Shown: piece after piece, positions 1-12,005 of the stretch
Position numbering within the stretch: the stretch's first letter is position 1
Layout of the letters: each line of letters starts with the position of its first letter
Assembly: GCF_032854445.1 (NCBI RefSeq)
Contig: NC_088305.1
Location: 2,113,001-2,177,000, forward strand
Reading direction: 5' to 3'
DNA from: Liolophura sinensis
Taxonomy: Eukaryota; Mollusca; Polyplacophora; Chitonida; Chitonidae
Length of the DNA stretch: 64,000 bases
The notes under the pieces: generated by a model
The model's input: only the letters and a program-made list of their open reading frames with translations
Told to the model about the DNA's origin: nothing
Database searches by the model: none
Program-made: the position numbers and the translations under genes

Positions 1-2798
1 CCCACATGTATGATTAACAAGAGGATCATTATATATACCCACATGTATGATTAACAAGAGGATCATTATATATACCCACATACATGATTAACAAGAGGAT
101 CATTATATATACCCACATGTATGATTAACAAGAGGATCATTATATACACCCACATGTATGATTAACAAGATGATCATTATATACACCCACATGTATGATT
201 AACAAGAGGATCATTATATACACCCACATGTATGATTAACAAGAGGGTCATTATATATACCCACATGTATGATTAACAAGAGGATCATTATATATACCCA
301 CATGTATGATTAACAAGATGATCATTATATACACCCACATGTATGATTAACAAGAGGATCATTATATATACCCACATGTATGATTAACAAGATGATCATT
401 ATATACACCCACATGTATGATTAACAAGAGGGTCATTATATATACCCACATGTATGATTAACAAGAGGATCATTATATATACCCACATGTATGATTAACA
501 AGAGGATCATTATATATACCCACATGTATGATTAACAAGATGATCATTATATACACCCACATGTATGATTAACAAGATGATCATTATATACACCCACATG
601 TATGATTAACAAGAGGATCATTATATATACCCACATGTATGATTAACAAGATGATCATTATATACACCCACATGTATGATTAACAAGAGGGTCATTATAT
701 ATACCCACATGTATGATTAACAAGAGGATCATTATATATACCCACATGTATGATTAACAAGAGGATCATTATATATACCCACATGTATGATTAACAAGAG
801 GATCATTATATATACCCACATGTATGATTAACAAGAGGGTCATTATATACACCCACATGTATGATTAACAAGAGGATCATTATATATACCCACATACATG
901 ATTAACAAGAGGGTCATTATATATACCCACATGTATGATTAACAAGAGGATCATTATATATACCCACATGTATGATTAACAAGAGGATCATTATATATAC
1001 CCACATGTATGATTAACAAGAGGATCATTATATATACCCACATGTATGATAAACAAGAGGATCATTATATATACCCACATGTATGATTAACAAGAGGATC
1101 ATTATATACACCCACATGTGTGATAAACAAGAGGATCATTATATATACCCACATGTATGATTAACAAGAGGATCATTATATACACCCACATGTATGATTA
1201 ACAGAGGATCATTATATATACCCACATGTATGATTAACAAGAGGATCATTATATATACCCACATACATGATTAACAAGAGGATCATTATATATACCCACA
1301 TGTATGATTAACTAGACGATCATTATATATACCCACATGTATGATAAACAAGAGGATCATTATATACACCCACATGTATGATTAACAAGAGGATCATTAT
1401 ATACACCCACATGTATGATTAACAAGAGGATCATTATATATACCCACATGTATGATTAACAAGAGGATCATTATATATACTCACATGTATGATTAACAAG
1501 AGGATCATTATATATACCCACATGTATGATTAACAAGAGGATCATTATATATACCCACATGTATGATTAACAAGATGATCATTATATATACCCACATGTA
1601 TGATTAACAAGAGGATCATTATATATACCCACATGTATGATAAACAAGAGGATCATTATATATACCCACATGTATGATTAACAAGAGGATCATTACATAC
1701 ACCCACATGTATGATTAACAAGAGGATCATTATATACACCCACATGTATGATTAACAAGAGGATCATTATATACACTCACATGTATGATTAACAAGAGGA
1801 TCATTATATACACTCACATGTATGATTAACAAGGGGATCATTGTATACACCCACATGTATGATTAACAAGAGGATCATTATATATACCCACAAGTGTGTT
1901 AAACAAGGGGATCATTATATATACCCACATGTATGATTAACAAGAGGATCATTACATACACCCACATGTATGATTAACAAGAGGATCATTATATACACCC
2001 ACATGTATGATTAACAAGAGGATCATTATATACACTCACATGTATGATTAACAAGAGGATCATTATATATACCCACAAGTGTGTTAAACAAGGGGATCAT
2101 TATATATACCCACATGTATGATTAACAAGAGGATCATTATATACACTCACATGTATGATTAACAAGGGGATCATTATATACACCCACATATATGATTAAC
2201 AAGAGGATCATTATATATACCCACAAGTGTGTTAAACAAGGGGATCATTATATACACTCACATGTATGATTAACAAGAGGATCATTATATACACCCACAT
2301 ATATGATTAACAAGAGGATCATTATATATACCCACAAGTGTGTTAAACAAGGGGATCATTATATATACCCACATGTATGATTAACAAGAGGATCATTATA
2401 TACACTCACATGTATGATTAGCAAGAGGATCATTATATACACCCACATATATGATTAACAAGAGGATCATTATATATACCCACATGTATGATTAACAAGA
2501 GGATCATTATATACACTCACATGTATGATTAACAAGAGGATCATTATATACACCCACATATATGATTAACAAGAGGATCATTATATATACCCACAAGTGT
2601 GTTAAACAAGGGGATCATTATATATACCCACATGTATGATTAACAAGAGGATCATTATATACACTCACATGTATGATTAACAAGAGGATCATTATATACA
2701 CCCACATGTATGATTAACAAGAGGATCATTATATATACCCACAAGTGTGTTAAACAAGGGGATCATTATATACACCCACATGTATGATTAACAAGAGG
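1..2798. repeat. 37-bp minisatellite, about 75 copies
   Basis: The unit reads roughly CCCACATGTATGATTAACAA followed by GAGGATCATTATATATA. It repeats head to tail from base 1, so the array continues to the left of the window. Variants are not random: GAGG/GATG/GGGG and TATATA/TACACA alternate. A diverged unit (ACAAGTGTGTTAAACAAGGGG) appears only right of about 1890, at spacings that are multiples of 37 bp. All frames are quickly stopped, so it is not coding. Confidence 0.97.
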
Positions 2799-3093
2799 AT
2801 TTCATGTTAGAGTTTTGACAGAAAAAATGTGGGCATTGGATCCGGCCTGCTGCAAGGAGACATTGTCGTATCACATGACTGAAATGATGGTGAATGCGAT
2901 GTTAAGCCACAATCAAGCAAATAATCAACACCAAACTTTCTGCGCGTTTCAAAGTACACCTTAGTCCACTGTTCAATTACTGATATTACTAATATCATTC
3001 TCTTGACCCTCATAATTTTTCGGGCACACAAAAATAATTACGCATAAAATGCATTTGAGATGTTTAGCATTTTAAAATATACTTGTATTTTGT
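2799..3093. other. Unique sequence after the minisatellite, no assigned gene
   Basis: Non-repetitive stretch. The plus strand is open from about 2786 to a TAG at 2962-2964 and the minus strand is open over 2807-3031. Neither resembles a known protein and no convincing donor/acceptor pair frames them, so no gene is called. Confidence 0.5.
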
Positions 3094-3275
3094 TTGAGTG
3101 AGTGAGTGAGTGCTTGGGGTTTAACGTCGTACTCAACAATTTTTCAGTCATATGACGACGAAGGAATCCTTAGGGTGCATGTACGTGTAATGTGCCTCCT
3201 TGTTGCAGGACGGATTTCCACCGCTCTTTTATTTAGTGCTACATCACTGAGACGACTTACCGAAGGTAAGTAAGC
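3094..3275 (-). repeat. Interspersed mollusc-type short element (fragment)
   Basis: Starts with (GAGT)n, then GCTTGGGGTTTAACGTCGTACTC and the CAGTCATATGACGACGA segment. It ends in a GACGACTTACCGAAGGTAAGTAAGCCGCC segment. The same GTACGACGTTAA... end recurs in opposite orientation at 13240-13262, and the CAGTCATATGA segment also near 12930 and 30375, so this is a dispersed family in the window. Confidence 0.7.
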
Positions 3276-3314
3276 CGCCCCGCCCCGCCCCGCCCCGCCC
3301 CGCCCCTCCCCGCC
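3275..3314. repeat. (CCCCG)n microsatellite
   Basis: About eight 5-bp CCCCG/CCGCC units in a row. This is a sharp GC island inside AT-rich sequence, directly at the end of the short interspersed element. Confidence 0.95.
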
Positions 3315-3349
3315 AAGTACGTAAATAACTAAAGGCCTTGATTTTTCAG

Positions 3350-3522
3350 CCCATCACCAGTTGAACAAATTGGAGAAGGTTTTGCAGAGTGGTCTCCCTT
3401 CAGCGAAGCGCTATTCAGGAGGACCTGCCTCCAAACTTCAGAACCATGAACCTGCCGAGCCTAAACCCCCAAGACCTGTGCTCCGTGATCAAAATGTGAT
3501 CAGTCCTACGAGATTTCAGTGA
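3350..3522 (+). CDS. Possible last coding exon of an unidentified gene
   Basis: A polypyrimidine tract and CAG acceptor end at 3349. The following frame is open for 56 codons to TGA at 3520-3522, with two leading bases finishing a split codon. The peptide is polar and proline-rich: it starts HHQLNKLEKVLQSG, has a PKPPRP stretch in the middle and ends NVISPTRFQ. An AATAAA lies at 3903-3908, about 380 nt after the stop, which fits a 3' UTR. Earlier exons would lie left of the window or beyond the minisatellite. I do not recognise the family. It could also be a chance open frame of modest length; the acceptor, amino-acid composition and poly(A) signal together favour a real exon. Confidence 0.4.
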
Positions 3523-3639
3523 CCTTGTGCTGTTCAGCTTGGTTTAGAGTTTTATGTAGATCATGCATATCTCTCTGTTCTAACTGTCCTATAAACCTAT
3601 CTGGTTTATGTTTTACTGCTGTCTTATTTTGGGGATTCC

Positions 3640-3830
3640 AACACCATATTGTGTCAGCACGCTGAGACTAGGTGTATAGCTGTCCAATCCGGTGTCAGCA
3701 CACTGACTGAGACTGGGTGTCATGCCTAGTGTCAGCACACTGAAACTGGGTGTCTGATGTGAAGTCAGGACAATGAGACTGGATGCATGGGTGTCATATC
3801 CGGTGTCTTTGGTATGATACTAAATGAACT
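3640..3830. repeat. Degenerate GTGTCAGCACACTGAGACTGG repeats
   Basis: Four to five imperfect copies of a 35-50 bp unit around GTGTCAGCACACTGAGACTG, interspersed with TGTCATATCCGGTGTC. The last motif also occurs inside the interspersed element at 13110, so this is probably an internally amplified, decayed copy of that element. Confidence 0.6.
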
Positions 3831-4154
3831 TCAGTGTAGCAACACTATAAAGTAGTTAAGGTGTAGAGAGGTGCCTTTTACCTTAAATTATAATTTATTC
3901 TTAATAAAATTAAGTTGAGTGCAAGATAAAGTTTAACAAATATATTAAAAAATATAACTATAATTGCATAAAACTGCTGAGCACATTTTTTAACCTGTGT
4001 AGAAAGGCACATCTGTTGTAGGATTTACAGGCATGTGTTCCTTACGGACATGCAGTTAACGTGTTACCTACGAGTACAGTAAAATAAGGTACCACATAAA
4101 TAAATGGTATATTGTATACAATTTTTATGTAATTATATCTGAAGTCATAAGTAA

Positions 4155-4418
4155 TACACAATTGTACATTCACATACATGTATATCATGTTGACGAGTTT
4201 GTTACAAAGTCCCAGGGCAGGCACTGAATGTTTGATAAGGAGTACACAATTGTACATTCACATACATGTATATCATGTTGACGAGTTTGTTACAAAGCCC
4301 CAGGGCAGGCACTGAATGTTTGATAGCTAGTATACAATTATACATTCACATACATGTATATCATGTTGACGAGTTTGTTACAAAGCCCCAGGGCAGGCAC
4401 TGAATATTTGATGAGATC
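4155..4418. repeat. 88-bp tandem repeat, three copies
   Basis: The block beginning TACACAATTGTACATTCACA recurs at 4155, 4243 and 4331, an exact 88-bp period with few substitutions. Open frames over this stretch are by-products of the repeat. Confidence 0.95.
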
Positions 4419-4419
4419 A

Positions 4420-5735
4420 GTTAAGTCTGCCACAGTTAATCACTATTTCCTATCCTCTGGAAAGGTAACATATTTGATTGAGGCTATAACATATACTCTA
4501 ACTACCTTCATGATAAAACAGAAAAAAGTTCATTTAGCGGCATTACCTGTTTTATGTCAAGGTATACTGTATTTCACCTAAACTTTGGTAAGTAAAAGTG
4601 CACTTCCAGATACACACTGTAGATGCTCACACTTTTTTTTCTAATAAGAAATTAATCAAACTTCACAATTCAAACAATTCTTTGGTGGCCCTGTAAGATG
4701 GATGTAAGAATAAAGCAATATGTGTCACGCAAACAGTGCTAAACATAGGTGAAATACAGTCGTATATTCTATTACAAAATGACAATAGTTTGTGCACACA
4801 AGATTTATTTCTATCAAAAAGTCCCAGACGTTGTTGCAGGTAGCAATGTTCTATCTCCATTCGTGCAAATGTGTTTATATTGAAGAATTTTTTATGGAAA
4901 AAAAAAAAAACATTACAGATTTAGTACTTTTATGTTTTAAGAGGTATTTTTTGTTGTTGTTATTATAACGGTTTCCTAGAATGTATGTTATTGCAATGTT
5001 GATCACATATACGTTTTGTGTATTTTTTGTTTAACTTACAATGGACTGTGTTTGCCTATTGTATTATATACATTCTTTTTGCTATCATTTTGTGCATTTG
5101 CTGATTGTTTAAGAGGCTGTACCGGATATTTTGGGCAAAAATTCCATCAGCCCAAATTTTACTGTTATATTAGAATGATCCGAATAATTACATTTTACAA
5201 AATATCAGCTTATGCCCCTTTTGTTGAAAATCAGTAATAGAGTTTCTAAACTTTATAAAGTGGGCCTCTTAACTTTTTCAGACTTTCAAATTGTTTGAAG
5301 GCTATAAACAGAACAAGTACAAGTCTCATACTTACTGAAGGCTATAATTTGACCTATTCTTGGTAAGTAAAGAAAATTAATTTGATTAGCAAATGATTTT
5401 TTGTTGCTTTGTTTTTTATGGGGTTTTTTTTTGTTTTTGTTTGTTTTTTGAAAAACCTCTCCGGTAGATAGCTTCTTTAAACACTTACGACATTGTTGAA
5501 GTGATGTAGTTCACGTATACAATATAGTGCTAGATCGTAAGCGTTGTACGACTAGAAAACTTCTATACTGATTCAAGGTGAAGTCAGGTGTATTTACATG
5601 TGCATTATTTGCTTACGAGTGCTCTCCTGTAATAATTTACTGGTACAGTAATTTATCTTTTGTCAGTTACATCATTTAAACAAATGTGAAAAACTTTCTG
5701 AAATAAATGTATTCAAAACTGGAGTAATTGCTTGT
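4420..5735. other. AT-rich sequence without recognisable genes
   Basis: About 1.3 kb of AT-rich DNA with poly-A/T runs and only short open frames without family resemblance or splice context. I see nothing functional in it. Confidence 0.6.
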
Positions 5736-5737
5736 AT

Positions 5738-5782
5738 GTCTGTTCGCGTGTGCTTAAGGCACCTGTAAACCCAATAGTAGGT
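5738..5782 (+). pseudogene. Truncated ISG12-like signal-peptide exon (copy A remnant)
   Basis: Only the last 45 bp of the 79-bp signal-peptide exon remain, followed by the conserved GTAGGTGCATG donor. In the ancestral frame a CAA codon has become TAA at about 5754, and the ATG and hydrophobic core are missing. It cannot encode the signal peptide for the downstream exon at 9320. Confidence 0.75.
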
Positions 5783-5857
5783 GCATGATGACAAATATTG
5801 CTGGTATATTGGCTCACAGCAATTATCTCTCATGCAGTTTACACCATCACAATATGT

Positions 5858-7740
5858 TTGACACGTGTTATTCATGTAGGGACACCATCACAATATGTTT
5901 GACATGTGTTATTCATGTAGGGACACCACAATATGTTTGACATGTGTTATTCATGTAGGGACACCATCACAATATGTTTGACACGTGTTATTCATGTAGG
6001 GACACCATCACAATATGTTTGACACATGTTATTCATGTAGGGACACCATCACAATATGTTTGACACGTGTTATTCATGTAGGGACACCATCACAATATGT
6101 TTGACATGTGTTATTCATGTAGGGACACCATCACAATATGTTTGATGTGTTATTCATGTAGGGACACCATCACAATATGTTTGACATGTGTTATTCATGT
6201 AGGGACACCATCACAATATGTTTGACATGTGTTATTCATGTAGGGACACCACAATATGTTTGACATGTGTTATTCATGTAGGGACACCATCACAATATGT
6301 TTGACATGTGTTATTCATGTAGGGACACCATCACAATATGTTTCACATGCGTTATTCATGTAGGGACACCATCACAATATGTTTGACGTGTTATTCATGT
6401 AGGGACACCATGACAATATGTTTGACATGTGTTATTCATGTAGGGACACCATCACAATATGTTTGACATGTGTTATTCATGTAGGGACACCACAATATGT
6501 TTGACATGTGTTATTCATGTAGGGACACCATCACAATATGTTTGACATGTGTTATTCATGTAGGGACACCATCACAATATGTCTGACATGTATTATTCAT
6601 GTAGGGACACCATCACAATATGTTTCACATGCGTTATTCATGTAGGGACACCATCACAATATGTTTGACATGTGTTATTCATGTAGGGACACCATCACAA
6701 TATGTCTGACATGTGTTATTCATGTAGGGACACCATCACAATATGTTTCACATGCGTTATTCATGTGGGGACACCATCACAATATGTTTGACGTGTTATT
6801 CATGTAGGGACACCATCACAATATGTTTGACATGTGTTATTCATGTAGGGACACCATCACAATATGTTTGACATGTGTTATTCATGTAGGGACACCACAA
6901 TATGTTTGACATGTGTTATTCATGTAGGGACACCATCACAATATGTTTGACATGTGTTATTCATGTAGGGACACCATCACAATATGTTTGACATGTATTA
7001 TTCATGTAGGGACACCATGACAATATGTTTGACATGTGTTATTCATGTAGGGACACCATCACAATATGTTTGACACATGTTATTCACGTACGGACACCAT
7101 CACAATATGTTTGACATGTGTTATTCATGTAGGGACACCATGACAATATGTTTGACATGTGTTATTCATGTAGGGACACCACAATATGTTTGACATGTGT
7201 TATTCATGTAGGGATACCATCACAATATGTTTGACACGTTATTCATGCAGGGACACCATCACAATATGTCTGACATGTATTATTCATGTAGGGACACCAT
7301 CACAATATGTTTCACATGCGTTATTCATGTAGGGACACCATCACAATATGTTTGACGTGTTATTCATGTAGGGACACCATCACAATATGTTTGACATGTG
7401 TTATTCATGTAGGGACACCATCACAATATGTTTGACATGTGTTATTCATGTAGGGACACCATCACAATATGTATGACACATGTTATTCATGTAGGGACAC
7501 CATCACAATATGTATGACACATGTTATTCATGTAGGGACACCATCACAATTTGTTTGACATGTGTTATTCATGTAGGGACACCATCACAATATGTTTGAC
7601 GTGTTATTCATGTAGGGACACCATCACAATATGTTTGACGTGTTATTCATGTAGGGACACCATCACAATATGTTTGACATGTGTTATTCATGTAGGGACA
7701 CCATCACAATATGTTTGACACGTGTTATTCATGTAGGGAC
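5858..7740. repeat. 41-bp minisatellite inside the copy-A ISG12 intron
   Basis: About 45 head-to-tail copies of a unit running CACCATCACAATATGTTTGA, CATGTGTTATTCATGTAGGGA. Some copies lose 2-5 bp. The unit is part of the single-copy intron sequence that follows ISG12 exon 1 elsewhere in the window (for example 17216-17235), so the array grew in situ from intronic DNA. Confidence 0.95.
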
Positions 7741-9055
7741 ATGTGGGTCTAATTTCGGTGTGATTATCTCTCATGCAGTTTACACCATGACAATATGTTT
7801 GACACGTGTTATTCATGTAGGGACATGTGGGTCTAATTTCGGTGTGATTATCTCTCATGCAGTTTACACCATGACGATATGTTTGACATGTGTTATTCAT
7901 GTAGGGACATGTGGGTCTAATTTCGGTGTGATTATCTCTCATGCAGTTTACACCATGACAATATGTTTGACATGTGTTATTCATGTAGGGACATGTGGGT
8001 CTAATTTCGGTGTGATTATCTCTCATGCAGTTTACACCATCACAATATGTTTGACACATGTTATTCATGTAGGGACATGTGGGTCTAATTTCGGTGTGAT
8101 TATCTCTCATGCAGTTTACACCATCACAATATGTTTGACATGTGTTATTCATGTAGGGACATGTGGGTCTAATTTCGGTGTGATTATCTCTCATGCAGTT
8201 TACACCATGACAATATGTTTGATGTGTTATTCATGTAGGGACATGTGGGTCTAATTTCGGTGTGATTATCTCTCATGCAGTTTACACCATCACAATATGT
8301 TTGACATGTGTTATTCATGTAGGGACATGTGGGTCTAATTTCGGTGTGATTATCTCTCATGCAGTTTACACCATCACAATATGTTTGACATGTGTTATTC
8401 ATGTAGGAACACCATCACAATATGTTTGACATGTGTTATTCATGTAGGGACATGTGGGTCTAATTTTGGTGTGGTTATCTCTCATGCAGTTTACACCATC
8501 ACAATATGTTTGACATGTGTTATTCATGTAGGGACACCATCACAATATGTTTGACACGTGTTATTCATGTAGGAACACCATCACAATATGTTTGACATGT
8601 GTTATTCATGTAGGGACATGTGGGTCTAATTTTGGTGTGATTATCTCTCATGCAGTTTACACCATCACAATATGTTTGACATGTGTTATTCATGTAGGGA
8701 CATGTGGGTCTAATTTTGGTGTGATTATCTCTCATGCAGTTTACACCATCACAATATGTTTGACATGTGTTATTCATGTAGGGACATGTGGGTCTAATTT
8801 TGGTGTGATTATCTCTCATGCAGTTTACACCATCACAATATGTTTGACGTGTTATTCATGTAGGGACGCCATCACAATATGTTTGACACGTGTTATTCAT
8901 GTAGGAACACCATCACAATATGTTTGACATGTGTTATTCATGTAGGGACATGTGGGTCTAATTTTGGTGTGATTATCTCTCATGCAGTTTACACCATGAC
9001 AATATGTTTGACATGTGTTATTCATGTAGGGACATGTGGGTCTAATTTCGGTGTG
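7740..9055. repeat. 84-bp minisatellite inside the copy-A ISG12 intron
   Basis: The unit is the 41-bp repeat plus a 43-bp segment with GTGGGTCTAATTTCGGTGTG and ATCTCTCATGCAG, repeated about 13-15 times and mixed with some 41-bp units. Because 84 is divisible by 3 and no frame carries a stop in the unit, open frames run on both strands (7670-8254 plus, 7688-8194 minus). This is a property of the period, not evidence of a protein. Confidence 0.95.
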
Positions 9056-9319
9056 ATGTGGGCCTCCTCAACCTTTACCCACCTCTAATAGCGAAAACAA
9101 AACACAGCAAATAAAAAAATAAAAACAAAGGATCTGTATACGTGACCCAGGCACACACTAGCGCTCTGCTTCCATGGTTCTCTGTAAGTCTTGAAATGTG
9201 ACGGGGTTCTATTTTGGCGCTTCTTTCTAATAATCAAGTCTTCCGTAAACATAAGCGAATGAATAAACACCTTTCTGACTATATCCTTTAAAATTGCCCC
9301 CATGAAACATTGTTTTCAG

Positions 9320-9798
9320 GCTGGGACATTTTGTGGGGCGCTGCTATTGGAGGCGGGAAAGCAGCTGCAACTCCCCTGACACTCGGTGCGCTTGCTTTTA
9401 CCACTGGTGTAGTTGCCGTTGGATCCGTCGCAGCTGCCATCCAGTCCAGCGTGTACGGAGGTACGGTGAATGCCGGAAGTTTGTTTGCTGCGGCACAATC
9501 TGCAGGGGCTGTTGGATTCACAAGAGACGCTGTAATCAAAGGTGCAGTTGCTGGCGCCAAGAAAGCATGGGATTTCAGTCTTAGACTTGTTTCTGTCGTA
9601 TGCTATAATAAAGTACGCCAATCTTTCTGTGATGTTTGGTTAGCATATCTTCTACAAGTGAGCGGTTGCCGTTCCGCAGTATATCTCTTGCCGCCCTGTT
9701 TTGCAGCTTTTGTGGTTGTTCTTTATTTTCTTGTTGTAGTTCGACGAAATAACACATCAATAGGCGAAGTGAGGCAGTATGATACTGCTATAAAATAG
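9320..9798 (+). CDS. IFI6/IFI27 (ISG12)-like membrane-domain exon, copy A
   Basis: An intact acceptor (TTGTTTTCAG) precedes a frame starting WDILWGAAIGG and continuing with the Gly/Ala-rich hydrophobic repeats of the interferon-induced 6-16 family (Ifi-6-16): ALAFTTGVVAVGSVAAAIQS, then AGSLFAAAQSAGAVGF. Known members are small membrane proteins of mitochondria or ER linked to apoptosis and antiviral responses; a role here is inference. The family-like part ends near 9575 at AGAKKAW. The remaining roughly 70 codons read into an antisense LINE fragment and add a second hydrophobic stretch (FVVVLYFLVVV). In the intact minus-strand gene the protein instead stops after KKASDDSD. No usable signal-peptide exon lies just upstream, so this is an orphan exon unless it is spliced from elsewhere. 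Confidence 0.6.
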
Positions 9799-9840
9799 TT
9801 AAGACGATAAGATATCGTCGACCACGAGAGAGCACAGAGA
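9600..9840 (-). mobile_element. LINE reverse-transcriptase fragment (copy A)
   Basis: Antisense counterpart of the better preserved fragment at 23664-23891. Read on the minus strand it matches the C-terminal tail of non-LTR reverse transcriptases but carries disruptions. It abuts the ISG12-like exon and supplies that exon's extra C-terminal codons. Confidence 0.6.
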
Positions 9841-10384
9841 TATTAATTTAACCAAGTAAACTTACCTTAGCTTTGGACCGAACCAAACCCATAATAGTCT
9901 GATGTTTGAAGGAGTTCTTAGTTCACTGGTGCATCGAGCATATGGTCCGGAGTAGAAAAGAAAGTCTTTTACATGTTCCAAAAGCCATAATTTTTGTATG
10001 CATTACATTTAGATCCAGCTTGGTTAGGGTAAGCCATCGACATTCTTACTTCCTGAAAAGAGCCGTGTCGTCGGCGTATACGACAATTTTGAGTTGTCAG
10101 TCAGGTGCATTACTAACTGCTTTCCAAAATGGATCCTTGGAACTTCATATGTAACGGTATGGCGACTAGAATTGTGGCACGTGTTTTATTTTTTTTATTA
10201 GAAAACCAGTACCAAAACAACGAAGTTTTTGTTTACTTATTCATTTATTTGGGGTTTTGCGCAGTACTCAAGAACATTTCACTTATAGGACACCGAAATT
10301 TTGTGTTTGGATAGTGACAAATCATGGTCCACAATGCATAAGTCAAGAAGAACTACACCAAAAAACTGGCTGCTAATCATGTTC
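9840..10384. other. Duplicated non-coding sequence, copy A
   Basis: Near-identical to 23890-24476, including the GAAGGAGTTCTTAGTTCACT and GGTCCGGAGTAGAAAAG stretches. The open frame of about 80 codons at 9906-10154 is kept in the second copy (23995-24243), but the two copies are so similar that this says little about coding. No family is recognised. Confidence 0.5.
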
Positions 10385-10622
10385 CCTATTTATCTATTTA
10401 CTCAAGAACATTTCACTTATGCCACGGCGACAAGCAATATAATGGAAGGAAACTCACCAGATCCCGGGGAAACCCCCCACGACCACCCGCAGACCTTCCC
10501 ATGAACGTCCGGAGAGGAAGACTGCACCAGTTCGACTTGAACTCACAGCTATTACATTAGTGAGAGGCTCCTGGGTATTGTGTTGCAATAGCATGCTAAC
10601 CACATGGCCATGGAGGTTACCC
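10385..10622 (-). mobile_element. tRNA-headed SINE, minus orientation
   Basis: Contains, in reverse, the family landmarks: ACTCAAGAACATTTCACTTAT tail region, CCCGGGGAAACCCCCCACGA core, GGAGAGGAAG, CTTGAACTCACAG (box B-like) and a degenerate box A-like head ending CATGGCCATGGAGG. More than ten copies lie in the window. This one is duplicated, in shortened form, at 24477-24692. Confidence 0.8.
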
Positions 10623-11135
10623 CCCACCCACATTAGTCAAGAACTGGTCAAATACTGCAACAACAAGGCTTTAACTCCACGAGCTTCTGTAAACCCTTCC
10701 ACTAGCTTGACAGTTTTTGAATTGAGCTGTTGCTACTTCAGAAACCCCAAATGCAAAAATGAAAACTTGAGGTCTTTTGTTGCCAAAAGTTTCAGAATTA
10801 CACAAATTTCAGATGTCGTACAGGCTTCTGACCTCCGCAAACCTATAAAAGTGTACAGATACATGTAATGCACTTGCTGGACAATAGTACCTTTTACGAT
10901 CTGCCGACAATAATAATATTCACTTTTCAAAACTGAACTTGTTTTTGTCTCATTGTCTAAAGTGTTATGTTATGGAAATCATGTATCGATTTCAAATTCT
11001 GCCATGCTGACTGGTACCTTGCTCTCATAACACGTCCTCTCCCCTGACTACAAATGAGATGTTTTACAACAGCAAAAGTTCAATGATGACCGACAGATCC
11101 TTCCACAAATGCAATGGGATGATCCTTTTTGTTAA

Positions 11136-11189
11136 TTACTTCCATAGTTTCTTTATAGACATGTTCTTTTCTGAATCCTTCTGCATAAC
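11136..11189 (-). pseudogene. Extra copy of PSMC5 last coding exon
   Basis: On the minus strand this 54-bp segment encodes VMQKDSEKNMSIKKLWK plus a stop, identical in protein to the genuine last exon at 25107-25160, with an intact CAG acceptor. It lies in duplication copy A, about 14 kb beyond the true end of PSMC5. It could only serve as an alternative last exon if splicing skipped that far, which would give the same peptide. Confidence 0.85.
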
Positions 11190-11639
11190 CTGTGTACAGA
11201 AAAAAACACACATGTAGAAATTACATTTTCGTACAGCTAGAATGCAAACCAAATAAAATATTTTCAACGATGCTTTCAAGGCCAGTAAAAAACATGTCAC
11301 AACGGCATGGCGTGGTGTCAAGTCTGTTCAGTATTGCAAAGGAATTGTTCAGAGAGGAGTTATGATATGTCAGGTAAATGGCACCTCAGTGTGGTAGTGA
11401 AAAGTTACTCAGCCAATGGTGGTAAGCCATAAGCAAGCAAGATTTGATCATTAACATACTACAAAATTCAATTGTTTTTTTCCCCTTTCTTCTGTCATTT
11501 TGTCGAAGTAGATGTCTTTTAAAAATGAGGCCTTCGAATTTGACTTGTGCAATAACACATGGCTGGCTTAATCAAAACTTTAGGAAGGCTACCAAAGAGG
11601 TCGCCTGTAGGCGGAACATGAATGCAAAACTTCAGCTCA

Positions 11640-12005
11640 GTAAATAATTACTGAAATCGAGAATTTGGTTATTTACAGTAATTAGCATGCACCCAGAACA
11701 TCAACTATGGAGTATCACCTGGTATCATTGTCCTTTATATGCATGTAAAACTTCAGGTCAATACATGCAGTACTTTTTAAGATACCACCCCAAACATTTT
11801 GTTTAAAACTGATTCAAATACACAATGATGACAATACATTTAGTCATAAATTTTGTCATTTACTGTATTTAATATGTTCACACCGAATCAACGATGGAAT
11901 GTCCTCATCGTGTTATTCTGCCCTACATGTGTGCACATTTTGAGGTCAATAAATGCAGTGCTTTCAGAGATTCCACTCCTAACATTTTGTGTAATATTGA
12001 TTTCC
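11640..12005. repeat. Dispersed repeat family 1 (unclassified)
   Basis: Shared landmarks are GGTAATTTACAGTAATTAGCA, CATCAGCGATGGAA, GCATGTAAAACTTCAGGTCA and CCACCCCTAACATTTTG. Related copies lie near 25620-25970, 29120-29400, 41110-41560 and, inverted, 59725-60080. It is AT-rich and non-coding, with no terminal structure that I can define. Confidence 0.7.

Noticed and set aside
1-2798. CRISPR-like regular array
   Set aside because: Units are contiguous with no unique spacers, in a eukaryotic context; it is a minisatellite.
2786-2964. Plus-strand open frame reading KMWALDPACCKETL and onward
   Set aside because: About 60 codons with no family match, no acceptor with a proper tract and no donor; too little support to call an exon.
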